A DNA stretch of 64,000 nucleotides from Rhizodiscina lignyota (lineage: Eukaryota > Ascomycota > Dothideomycetes > Aulographales > Rhizodiscinaceae): the NCBI GenBank assembly GCA_010015805.1, contig ML978121.1, forward strand, positions 248,001 to 312,000. The letters are read 5' to 3'. The position numbers and the translations under genes are program-made. This document shows positions 33,972 through 44,187 of this stretch, in pieces. The notes beneath the pieces were generated by a model. It was given only the letters and a program-made list of their open reading frames with translations. It did no database searches and was not told where the DNA came from. How positions within the stretch are numbered: position 1 is the stretch's first letter; the number at the start of each line of letters is the position of its first letter.

Positions 33972-35231
33972 TCATTCTTCCATTGCATCGTCATCCCGCC
34001 CATCTCCGCCACCATCCCCTTCACCTCGTCGTCCACTATTCAGCGCCCCAACAATCCGCTCCAACGCCTCCACCTCTTCCCTCCCCACCCTCCTCCCACC
34101 CGTCCCCTCCTCTCCCATCCCATCCTGTCTCGCGCTCATCTCATTCAAATCGACGCCACTCTGCCCCACAATGCGCAGCGTCTGCGCCTCCACATACTCG
34201 GCGCGCTCCTTCGCAAACCTGCTCTGGCTCGCGCCCGCGCCGGCGCTCGCGATCTTCGGCCGCAGCTCCGCGAGCAGCGCGCGCAGCGACGGGAGCTGCG
34301 AGAGCGTGAAGGACGTGTTCGTGGCTAGGGGCGCGGACGTGTGTTGCTGCGATGTGCTCGACGAGGACTTTGGCGAGGGGTTGATGGGCAGCATGCCGAG
34401 GGTGCGAGCGGCGAGTGTGGATGTGAGGAAGGATAGTACGGAATCGGGCGGCGCTGTGACGGTCGAGCTCGAGTGGATCATGCTTGCGGGTGATGATTGT
34501 GGTTCTGTTTTGGTGGTTTGAGGGGTGATGAGTGATCGTAATTGTGAGAGGAGAGCGTCGTTGCGAGCCTTCTCGGCGGCAAGCGCAGAGTGTAGTTTTC
34601 GCGTCTCCTGGAGCTTGCGACGGAGCAATCGGAGAGACTCTGGAGTGATGTTGGGGTCTGAAGATGCGGGGGACGGTAGATTGAGGTCCTACTCATGATA
34701 TGTGAGAATGCGCTCGTACATGGTGTTTGTAAAGCGATATGATTGCTGCGCCGGATTGAACGGATGATAAGGGACGCAAATCATACTTGATAGTGCCCAA
34801 GCCGCACCCACGGCACCAGATCCGGCTCGACGGCGAAGATGTTCCTAAGCGCAAAAATCTCGAACTTGTCGAAGTTGCGATCCACGTTTGTCGCAAGCAG
34901 AGTCTCTAGCTTGTGGACGCCCTCCTCTATCTCGGGGCGCATTTCAGGATAGAAATCCTGTCCATACTCGTCCGCCTCCCGGCCTGCATGTTCAGCGGCT
35001 GCTCGTTCTGCAAATCCAAGAGTCTCTGGGTCGGCGGTCAGGAGGCCTGTTTCGACAGCGTCAACGGCGCGGTTTACGAGGAGGTTTACGGTATTGATTA
35101 TGTCGTCCAGGATTGTCTAGATATACTGTTAGCTGTGGCGTTGAAGATGTAAGGGCGAAACTGCGTACGAGAGGCGTATAACGTAGATGTTCGGTTAGTA
35201 AAGATGTCTCTACTTGCTTCGCATTCGCCAT
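33972..35231 (-). CDS. MTW1: Kinetochore protein Mis12/MTW1
   Basis: Subunit of the MIND/Mis12 complex that links inner centromeric chromatin to the Ndc80 complex. Exons 35231-35169, 35116-34787 and 34688-33972 give 369 residues. Introns are 52 bases (GTACGC..TCTAG) and 98 bases (GTATGA..GAGTAG). The joined N-terminus reads SLLTEHLRYTPL then TILDDIINTVNLLVNRAVDAVE, the hallmark of the family. LVPWVRLGHY closes the second exon and a coiled coil follows (LLRRKLQETRKLHSALAAEK). The C-terminus ends in a Gly/Asp/Arg-rich low-complexity tail. An upstream frame extends in front of ATG 35231, but the family normally starts here. No single exon reveals the gene, so it is easy to miss. Confidence 0.88.
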
Positions 35232-35935
35232 GTCGCCGAGTTGAAGCGATTGTCGCGTGGCCAAGTTGAATTGACGTGCGTTGGCGGCTGGCGGACGCGA
35301 TTGTTTACCTTGATGGCTTGGCGTGGGGTACGTCTCATAGGGCTGACTTAAAGAGCCGCGTGCCAGCGCCACTCTTCAGTTCACATGCAAGATGCACTTG
35401 AATGCTTGATGTGGAACCAACCATCAGGTTCAATGTAACGGCAACTAGAGATGGCAGATTTTTAGAATCATGATTCTTTATTCATGTCACTATCCTCCCG
35501 CGTTCCACTCCATAACTCGACCTCGCGGTCCACTTCACACAATCTGCCCCGCTAGCGTCATCTATGCTTCAGTCTTAATCCCCCCATAGCCATTCAACCA
35601 CCGCCCATACGACGACGTAGGTTCATCACCGACGCCACCTGGTATCGGAAACCCTGGTATCTAATTCGAAGCAAAGTGCAAAAAACAGGAAAAGGGAAAA
35701 AAGTCTATGATTACAAAAGCAAGTATAAGTGAAGGAAAGAAAGGAGTGGAAGCCGGGGCAGAAATGTCCCAGCGGATGGCGAATACAGCAGGTAAAGAAG
35801 AACTTTTGAGAAGGGGATTCCCATAGTCACAGACCATACCCAAGCGCCAAATCGCCAAGCCCAAAGTACCGCCCTATGGAAGTGCCTAAGAAATCTCGTC
35901 GAATCGGGTAGAGAGGCGGCCGCAGAGGTTTGCAT
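35232..35935. other. Spacer between PAB1 3' end and MTW1 start
   Basis: Holds the PAB1 3' untranslated region and the MTW1 promoter. The minus strand at 35562-35660 is open for 32 codons after a CTTCGAATTAG acceptor-like site, described as a finding. Confidence 0.45.
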
Positions 35936-38595
35936 TTAAGCATTGGGCTCAGCAACGTCCTTGGCAGGAGAACCGTTCGGCTTCTCGCCCTCCTCTTCTG
36001 GGCCCTTGTTCTTGATGTAGTCATCGTAGACGCTCATGGCCTCCTGGACCTTGTTTTTGAGCGCCGACTCATCGGTAGTACTGTATATTGTTAATATTTC
36101 AAAGTTCATATTCTCATGGATCGTTTGGACTTACAGATTGAGAAGCTCCGCATCGTCCATCTCCAACAGCATACCAGTGATCTTTCCGGCCAACTCTGGC
36201 TGCTGGGCATGAATCTTCGGGTAGAGCGCCTCACCAAGCATCTGCTTCCTCTGGCCCTGTGGCACAGCTTGCAGCGTTTGAATACTCAAGTCGCCAGCTG
36301 GCGCACCACTTGGAGCAGGGACACCGGGAATGCCCTGCGGGGGGATGCCTTGACCACGTCCGACGGAAGGAGACATGCCTGGTACCTGGCCTGGACGTGC
36401 GCCAGGAGTTGGGCCACGAGCAGCACCGGCTGCGCCTTGTTGTTGCTGTTGTGAGAAGCCAGCATCACGGCCTCCACGCATGGCAGGAACGACACCTGGC
36501 ATCTGCGGCATGCCTGGCATGCCCATCATTGGACCACCACGTCCAGCTGCACCACGACCGCCCATTGCTTGCTGCGCAGCTTGGGTGAGCTGCTGAATAT
36601 AGGCGGGGTTATAGGCACCAGGTGGGAATGCACCAGGGGGCATGTTCGGCATCATGCCATACATCTGCGGTGGAATTTGCTGGCCACCCGGTCCGCCACG
36701 ACCGGCCTGCTGAGGAGGCATCTGGCCAGGGAAAGCACCTCCACGACCTGGCTGGGCGCCAGGCATGCCGCCAGGGAAGCCCGGCATCTGGCCACGAGCA
36801 CCTGGAGGGAGGAATGTCGGTTGCTGTCCAGGATTGAAGAACATCTGGGGCTGCATGAAAGCCTATCACTGGTATCAGTAACAATATTGAAAACACGGAT
36901 GGACATGAAAGGATAGTAGTTGGAAATTATCAGTCGAGTACGAAATTTTGACGGAAAGCAAGTTGAGACCAGTAAAGGAGAAGATATCCGAGATAGGAAA
37001 AAAAGATCAGGACTTCAAAGGCAGGAAAGCGAAAATCATAGGAATGAACGTTGGCGTACCTGGTTACCCATGCCGGCCGCAGCGGCCTGCTGCTGTGCCC
37101 TGAGCTGATTGCGAGCCTGGATAGTGGCCTCGAGCTGACTCTTCCTGACATCCTTGCGCTGCGCCAGCGCAACGTACAGCGGCTTGCCATTGAGCATCTT
37201 CTGGTTCATCTCGGTGACCGCCTTGGTGGACTCCTCGGGGTTGCTGAAGCAAACGAAGCCGAAGCCCTTGGACTTGCCCAGCAACTTCTTCTCGCCCTTG
37301 ATCACTACCTTCTCCATCTCTTGGCCGTCCTCATTCTCTTTGTTCTTCTCATTGTCTTCTTCATCTTCCTTGGGCTCCTCCTTGATATCGCCATTCTCTT
37401 CAGAGTCATCCTTCGTCGGAGACTCGGAGCCGTCAGCTGGCATCGTGTCACGCATAACCTTGGCGGAAGTGATTGTACCGAACGGTGCAAACATGTCACG
37501 CAACTTCTCATCGTCGACATCGTCATTCAGGTTCTTGACGTAGAGGTTCACGCCTTGGTACTTGGACTGCTTCTCCAGACGTTGGGCCTCGTACTGCTTG
37601 CGCAGCTCTTCCTCACGCTCGTGCTTCTTCTGCGCGCGACCGACGTAGAGCTTCTGACCCTTGTAGTCAGTGTCATTAAGGTCATCGACAGCCTTGGCAG
37701 CGTCCTCATGCCTGATAAAGTTGACGAAGCCGAAGCCGCGCGCCTTGCCGGTCTCGTTGTCGTGGGCGAGGGAAGCAGAGGTAATCTGGCCGAACTTCTC
37801 GAAAAGCTCGCGGAACTCGTCGTCAGTGACTTCTTGGTCGATGTTCTTGACGTAGACGTTGGTGAAGTTGGCCTTCATCTCCTCGAACTTGCTCATGCGA
37901 TCCTTCTTAGGGATGTGGTGGCCGACGAACACCTTCTTCTCGTTCAGAAGCATGCCGTTGACATGCTTGATGGCATTGTTTGCGGCCTCGGCGGTCTCGT
38001 AGTGGACAAAGCCGTAGCCCTTGGAGTTGCCCATCTCGTCTTGAGCAACCTTGCAGCTGAGAATGTTGCCAAAGGCGGCAAAGGTATCGTGGAGGGCCTT
38101 GTTGTCGATGGCGACATCAAGGTTCTTGATGAAGACATTGCCCTGGCCAGTCTTGCGCAGAGCTGGGTCACGCTGGGACCACATGATGCGGCAGGGTTTG
38201 CCCTTGATCAGAGTGTAGTTCAGCTCCTCCAAGGCCTTCTCTCCATCGTCCGACGAGTTGTAGTTGACGTAGGCGTATCCGAGAGAGCGACGAGTGACTG
38301 CGTCGCGGCAGACACGGATGGAGGCGACTTGGCCGATGGAAGAGAAGAGCTCGAAGAGCATCGCCTCAGTGACGGAAGGATCGAGCTCGCCGACGTAGAG
38401 GGAAGCAGAGTTGGGGTGGACGGCGGAAGAAGGAGCAGCAGAGGTGGGAGTCGCCATGTCGTTGCCCGTGCCAGCCGGGGCAGGGCCGACGTTGGTGTTG
38501 ATGGTGGTGCCGTTGGGGCCGGCGACGTCGGAAGGAGCGGTGGTCGCGGCGGCATCAGGGGCCGGAGAAGTTGTGCTGGCGACTTCAGAAGACAT
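35936..38595 (-). CDS. PAB1: Polyadenylate-binding protein, cytoplasmic and nuclear
   Basis: Binds mRNA poly(A) tails, bridges to eIF4G for translation, and controls deadenylation and export. Exons 38595-37060, 36862-36135 and 36080-35936 give 802 residues. Introns are 197 bases (GTACGC..GATAG) and 54 bases (GTAAGT..TACAG). Four RRMs are visible, near residues 63-140 (LYVGELDP), 152-228 (NVFIKNLD), 245-322 (NVYVKNID) and 348-480 ([11 protein letters not shown]). A Pro/Gly/Met/Gln-rich linker follows, then the MLLE (PABC) domain near 707-780. RRM4 is split by an acidic Glu/Asp/Lys insert of about 55 residues between its second and third strands, a trait of filamentous-fungal orthologues as far as I recall. 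It is longer than yeast Pab1 (577) because of this insert and the linker. A long antisense frame is only its shadow. Confidence 0.96.
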
Positions 38596-39582
38596 TTTGG
38601 GTTTTGGTTCTGTATGAGTTGTCAGAATGATGGATCTCGTTGGATGTGAAACGCGTTGGGTTCGTGTGTGGAGTGTTTGTGTGCTTCGGGGGCGACTTGC
38701 GCACTTTTGTTTTTGATATCGAAGTGACGTGGTGTCAGAAGTGGTTATTCCTGTAGTGAAGGAAGAACGAAGCTTGTGAGGCGTTAGCTTGACAAAGCGT
38801 CACAGAATCCGCGGATGGGGATGAGGCGCACTCAAGAGGCGATGGTCTGAAAGGGTTGAAGTTTGCTCGCGCGACAGCTGGCGTTGGCTTGCGTGTCGTG
38901 GTTTGCGTCGGGAAATGCAGCGAGTCGGTGGACCGGGGATTTTTTATCGGTTTTCAATTTTTTTTGGAAGATAGAAGTTTTCTGAGAAGGGAGAACGGGA
39001 GCGGGATGGCGTGGTGGTGAGGAGAACAATCAGTGGTGAGCTTGTTGAAGAGGATAAAGCAGCAGCAGAAAGAAGTTGCAATTTTCTTTGCTGCGACCGC
39101 CCCGTTTGCGAGCACGGGCCACCCACGCCCAGGGTCCACTAATCACGTGATGCTACCCTTTGCGCGTTCCCATAACAAATCAGCGTAGCGCTCGCTCAAC
39201 GCTTCCACAGCTTTCTCAAACTCTCCTTCTCTATTGAGTCTGATTCGTCATTCAGCGCTACATATTTACATAAGGTCTTCACGTCTTGGTTCCTGCCCAT
39301 TCACTGTTTACGTTGTACTTGTTCAGTCTGATCACACGTGCTTGACAAAACACCTCTCCTTCGAGTGAAACCAAACTGTAACGGGCACCTTTCCGTGATG
39401 CCGATATCAGTGCGGTGATCTGTGATGCGGTGGTCCCTTGGTTGCTTACGAGTCTTCGTTCAACATCTGGATCGAGCCGGAGTAACTTTAGTTGATCTTC
39501 ACAAGCCAGTTGGTCACGATGTAAATTCTTAACGGTTTTACGACTCACCTGTCGCAGTTGACCATCGAACGGCTACGTCCTC
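38596..39582. promoter_or_regulatory. Divergent intergenic region PAB1/F-box-like gene
   Basis: 987 bases holding both promoters. A 90-codon minus-strand frame at 39279-39548 lacks an ATG; I left it out although its composition is fairly protein-like. Confidence 0.45.
38941..38966 (-). promoter_or_regulatory. A-rich tract upstream of PAB1 start
   Basis: On the transcribed strand this reads a run of eight A followed by TTGAAAACCGATAAAAAA, about 350 bases before the PAB1 ATG. PABP messages in several eukaryotes carry A-rich leaders that bind PABP and repress translation. Whether this lies within the leader here is unknown. Confidence 0.3.
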
Positions 39583-40559
39583 ATGGCACCTACCAAGTCC
39601 CACCTGCATTCCTCAGCAGGTCTGGCACGACAACGGGTGAGGCCAGTCCAGACGCCCATGGCCTTCTTTCTAAGCCTGCCGCGCGAATTGCGGGACATGG
39701 TTTACGAGTACGCTCTTGACTGGAACGAGATGAATCGAGCTATGATTCGATTTGAACGAGGTCTCGAAAGCCACTATGAATTCTGCTCTATTTGGAGGCG
39801 TACAAAAGGTGATCCCCTCCCACCTCTGCCAAAGCTCACTCCTCTATCAACCCCAACGATCCTTTTGGTCTGCCGCCAAATAACCGACGAGGCATTGCCA
39901 ATCCTACGCAAGAAGGCGCTGACCATTCGACCGCCGCTTCTTGGAGTACCGAAGGAGTTCTGGCCCTTGCAGGTCACAGCGTTCATAAGCAGCGGCACTC
40001 TAAAGCACGTGCAGCATGTTGTACTGGAAGCTGAATCGGCTGAGCGTCCGATCGCTCGTGTAAAAAGAAACGGAAATCTTAAGCCCTCTGCAGAGCTACT
40101 TGATGCCCATCTGCAGTACCTTTGGGGCCTGCGCAGTGCGCTTGAGAACAATTCCGGCCTAAAGCGCATCAGCGTGAGTTTCGCGGAGATGACTGACCCA
40201 GCGATTCGGAAGGAGTACTATTGTTTGCTCGTACGCCTTTCACCTATCTTGTCTCCACCTTATTTTGAAATGGACATGACTGACAAACACAGCATCAAAA
40301 ACTTCTCCGATACTTCCCTCTTGTGGACATAGATCTCCCAGAGAATCCTGAAATCGTGGAGGAGATGTTGTTGGAATTTTTCATGTCACCTCGGACGCAG
40401 ACATGGAAGTCCCGTCCGCGCCAGTCTAGACGAATACCATTGGAGATCGCTTGGGAGGCGATGCGACACCCGTCATCCTTGACCTGGTACACTGGCGGTA
40501 GGACGACGTACGGATCCCTACTTGTGGAAGATGATTTCGTCAAGATATGGCATTGGTAG
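39583..40559 (+). CDS. F-box-like (LPRELRD) fungal protein
   Basis: Exons 39583-40230 and 40293-40559 give 304 residues; the 62-base intron is GTACGC..CACAG. Residues 29-45 read FLSLPRELRDMVYEYAL, the short F-box-like/2EXR-type helix common in expanded fungal families. ILLVCRQITDEALPIL follows near residue 105, the usual second conserved block. The C-terminal exon is charged and ends WHW. By analogy such proteins may be substrate adaptors of SCF ubiquitin ligases, but most are uncharacterised. Without the splice the frame would end early at 40332. Confidence 0.78.
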
Positions 40560-41721
40560 GACGACATGGCGAGCTCTTTAAACGCATGTGGGAAAGCGCG
40601 ATTGTCGCTTTGGATTACTCGGATGCAAGCCCTAGTTGCTCCGGTTTCAAATGCTTAGATAGGGCTATGCAGAGGGCGTAGCGAGCGGTCTCGATGATCA
40701 CCAGGAAGGCAGCCATTCTACACTTGATCGGTGAAGTGCTCGTACTCGGTGCTATTAGGGCGCGCGCATCGGAATTTGCCATACGGCGCAGTCAGACGCC
40801 TCCGCTCGCTGCCTCGCAAGGCACAGCGCTGCACGCCGTTGGGGTCCGAGAAGAGCAGCTCGTCGGCGCCGGGTAAAGCTGGGCGTCAGGAGGATTGGCG
40901 GTGGACGGGAGGATTCCAGACGGAGGCTCGGGGAATAACAAGGCGCGTTTGTGTCCGGGAGCAGAGTGAGGTTGCGGTGCAGGGAGCAAGCAGCGAGTAA
41001 GTGGTGAGGGCTCGCTAGAAGTCCCCCCGCACGGCACTTAACCGCATGTGGGAGGCGCAGGTCTGGACCGCAAACAAGCTCGCAGCCAGGCGATGCTCGT
41101 TAAATGACGGGAGATCGCCGAGTGAAACCTGCGACATGTCTGCGAGGCAGCGAGGCGGCCGGCAGCGCAGCCAATTTACCTGTGTATGTACGGCGCTCGT
41201 GTCGCCTGTTCAAGCCGGCACATAAGACTGCGGGCTTCTGGCAACAAGCTATGCGGCTCGGCGCTGCGCCAGGCCTGCGCCGTCGAAGCTTGTTGCCCAA
41301 TTCCTGCGAGGCCTGTCTGTCCCACGCCACAGCGCGTTCTCGCCATGCGCTCTGCACCACGCCGTGCCCCTGTGCAGGAGCTCTAGCTAATGCCAGCTGC
41401 CTTACGTGCTTTGTCACTGGCATTTCGCGCGGGCCTTGGCGCGCCTCCCACCACTCACCAAACGAGGGCGCAGGGCCTGCTAATTTTGAACAACCTTTCG
41501 CCATATTTGCCGTTAGCTGGCTACACGCCGGGAGCTTCCAGCCCTCCCGCCCTTCTCTTCAGCTTGCATTCTGATTCTTTAAGCATTTGCAAGTTACCTC
41601 CAGGCAAGCCGTCCTCAGTCGTTCCTTGCCCTCGAAAACATCCGACATTCCACCATGCATACGCCCAGATAGTCCTTCGCTATCGAGATCCCTAGGCGTC
41701 TCCACTCTGCGGTCCGCCACC
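40560..41721. promoter_or_regulatory. Intergenic, GC-rich promoter region
   Basis: 1.16 kb. A 156-codon ATG frame at 41104-41574 has the Arg/Ala/Ser/Cys bias of GC-rich non-coding DNA, an equally long frame on the other strand, and no domain. It presumably contains the promoter of the gene at 41722. Confidence 0.45.
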
Positions 41722-43426
41722 ATGGTGCCCCCAGCACTCGACAATGACGGCAATGCGCGACGCCTGCTCTTCTCCGACGACACAATCCACGATCGCAGTT
41801 CAGAGTCGAGCGACCTCGACATTGACGAGGAGAATTTCCTCGAGTCGCACCCCGAGAATGTGTACAAACGTGCACCCCGGCAAAGGAGACGAGAGAGATG
41901 GAAACTGGGCAGAGGCAATTGGACGGTGCAATGTCCATCGATAAATCGCAAACAGAAGCTGCTCATCTTCTCGCTCACCCTACTCTTATTACTGGTGTCC
42001 TGCGCCGCAGTGTATAGTAAAAAGCATGGCATCCCGCAGTTGAAGAAGGAGAAGGAGAAGGACAAAAAACCTCCGCCGCCGCCCAAACCGACGTTTTGCT
42101 CCAGCTGGCCAGTAGATGAGAAGCGCGATGTTGCATCGCGAGATGTGAGCGCCCAAATACACGTCGAGCGACCGCAGCTCGAGACAAGGTCGACGTGGAA
42201 GAAGCCGACCGGCTTCAAGATTGTCGCGACCGTATTTTGTGAGTTTGCGCATTCACCCAATCGCGGCCTCGGGATTTCTAACAACATGACGTAGATGGAC
42301 GACGAAGGAACGTCGACGTCCTCGACTGCTATCTGCAGAAAAACCTTGCTCGTAATGGAGGATATCTCGATTCCGTTCATTTTATGGTCCATACGTCTGA
42401 AGAGGCGGACCGAGCGTGGATCGAGAAGAAGGCAAGGGAGACGGAGGGCTACGAGTATATCGACCTGAAAGACTGCACGCAGCTTCCCTACGGATGCATG
42501 TGGGACTTTATCGCAGAAACTGACACTCTTTACATTAAAATCGACGACGATATTGTACGTTGTGCCTCCCTGCAATCGTGGCGCAACAGTAATGCTGACC
42601 CGCCTGACAGGTTTATATCCACGAGGACGCCATCCCACACCTCGTACAAACCCGCCTTGAACAACCAAACGCCTTTGCCGTCTCCGCCAACCTGGTCAAC
42701 TCCCCGCTAACCGGCTGGCTGCATTTCCACTTTGGCGCCATCCATCCATACCTCCCCGATCCCGCAAAGACACCTTACTACCCCCCAACCACTGAGTGGC
42801 GCGTATCCAAACTTCCCCTCTACAAAGGCGAAAAGTCCGTCGACTTGGACGCTGACCGCATGGAGCCGCCCTTCCCCGGACACCGCTGGCTCCCTCTCAG
42901 CCACAACGACACCAACATGGACAACATGATGACGCCGATGGGCAAGGTAAACAACTGGGGCAGCACACGCTTCGGCCTCGCCCTCCACGGCTGGGGCGTC
43001 GCCGCGCAGCAGCACTACTCGCTCTTCCAGAACGTCGAGGAGGACACGGTCTGGAAGTACCACTTCGGCAGCCGCCAGGGCAACAGCGACAGCCTGTGGA
43101 ACATGCAGTACACCCGCTACAACCTCAATTTCATCGCCATCTGGGGCAAGGACGTGCGCGCCAATCTCCCCATCGAAGACGACGACGAGCAGGGCATTGG
43201 CGTCACGCTGCCGAAGAAGTTGGGCAGGCCCTTTTTCGTGGATACGAAGGCGGTCGTGGCACATCTGCACTTCGGCCCGCAGACGATGAATATGCTGAGG
43301 ACGGACATCCTGGATCGATATCGGAGCCTGGCGAATGAGAGGGTTTGCGCCAAGGACAACCAAAAAATCCCGATCGATGCGAGATGTCCGTGGGTCATGG
43401 GCATGGATATGGAAGACTTCATGTGA
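41722..43426 (+). CDS. Putative type II membrane glycosyltransferase-like protein
   Basis: Exons 41722-42238, 42295-42554 and 42611-43426 give 530 residues; both introns are 56 bases (GTGAGT..CGTAG and GTACGT..GACAG). The start has a near-perfect Kozak context (CCGCCACCATGG). Residues 1-75 are a charged cytosolic tail and 79-99 a single transmembrane helix. A basic and then Pro-rich stem follows, and a lumenal domain from about 165. The second intron falls just after the triple Asp of KIDDDIVYIHED (residues 256-258), which looks like the metal-binding DxD of GT-A glycosyltransferases and follows a DTLYIKI strand. Tryptophan-rich blocks follow (WRVSKLPLY, WGSTRFGLALHGWG). The topology and DxD suggest a Golgi transferase; donor and acceptor are unknown. 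Confidence 0.75.
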
Positions 43427-44187
43427 GACGCACAACGCGTCGGTGTTCCGATCGCCGGATGCCGCAATGTCTAAAGCCTTTTTTTTTATGCGTTCATGAG
43501 TCAAGGGAGATGACATGGGGGACTTATACCCAATGGTGGCAACGCGATTCCCACAGTTCTGCTTCTTTGGTTCGAAATCTCCTGTTGTATTAGCGCCACT
43601 CTGCATGGACACGCGGCGTTCTCTTTCTTTCGATTAGCCTTTGGTTTGGTGGCACACTCTACTGTAACACTTGTAGCAGCATTCTGGAGCGAGGGCGTTT
43701 TCCTTTTTTCCGTCTCCGTCAAAACCGGAGATTGCATTCCAGGAGGGGATGATGACAAGTGATGATATAGCATTTTGGAGCTTCGGGGGGCTGCTCTGAA
43801 TGATTGTACACGGTGGTTGCATGCGAATCTTCCCATCTGCATGGACTTTGCGTTTCCTAGATTTCGCATTCCTGCGCTTGAGCGTGGTGATTTGTATTGT
43901 ATGGATTTTCTTTAACTACTTTTCAATTTGAGTTCTCTAGATGTCGAAAGCACACACTTCAATCCACCAGACGCAGAACCTCTCTAGATTTTAGACTTCG
44001 CCGCGATCCCGATCTTAAGATGCCGTTCTTTCCTGTCTATTCTATATGCCAGGCATCAGCCCTGCCTTTTCAGAACGCAGCAGAAGCGAAAACCCTCTCT
44101 CTACCTTCAACTCCTTGCTCGAAATTCAAGGCGAGGTGGCCCCAGGCTCTAAGGCATCTGTGGCGCGCTTCAAGGGGCCATGCAACC
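43427..44187. other. Convergent spacer
   Basis: 761 bases between convergent genes, holding both 3' untranslated regions, with a T-run at 43481-43488. No gene supported. Confidence 0.5.

Noticed and set aside
37051-38649. 532-codon plus-strand open frame
   Set aside because: Exact antisense shadow of PAB1. Codon bias of the real gene keeps the opposite strand open, and the Leu/Val/Asp-rich translation has no domain.
39279-39548. Minus-strand 90-codon frame with protein-like composition
   Set aside because: No ATG, no upstream exon with matching phase, and it lies in the promoter of the F-box-like gene.
41104-41574. 156-codon plus-strand frame
   Set aside because: Arg/Ala/Cys-rich translation typical of GC-rich non-coding DNA, with an equally long frame on the other strand.
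41559-42668. 369-codon minus-strand frame
   Set aside because: Antisense to the first two exons of the glycosyltransferase-like gene and runs through both of its introns.
42707-43612. 301-codon minus-strand frame
   Set aside because: Antisense shadow of the third glycosyltransferase exon.
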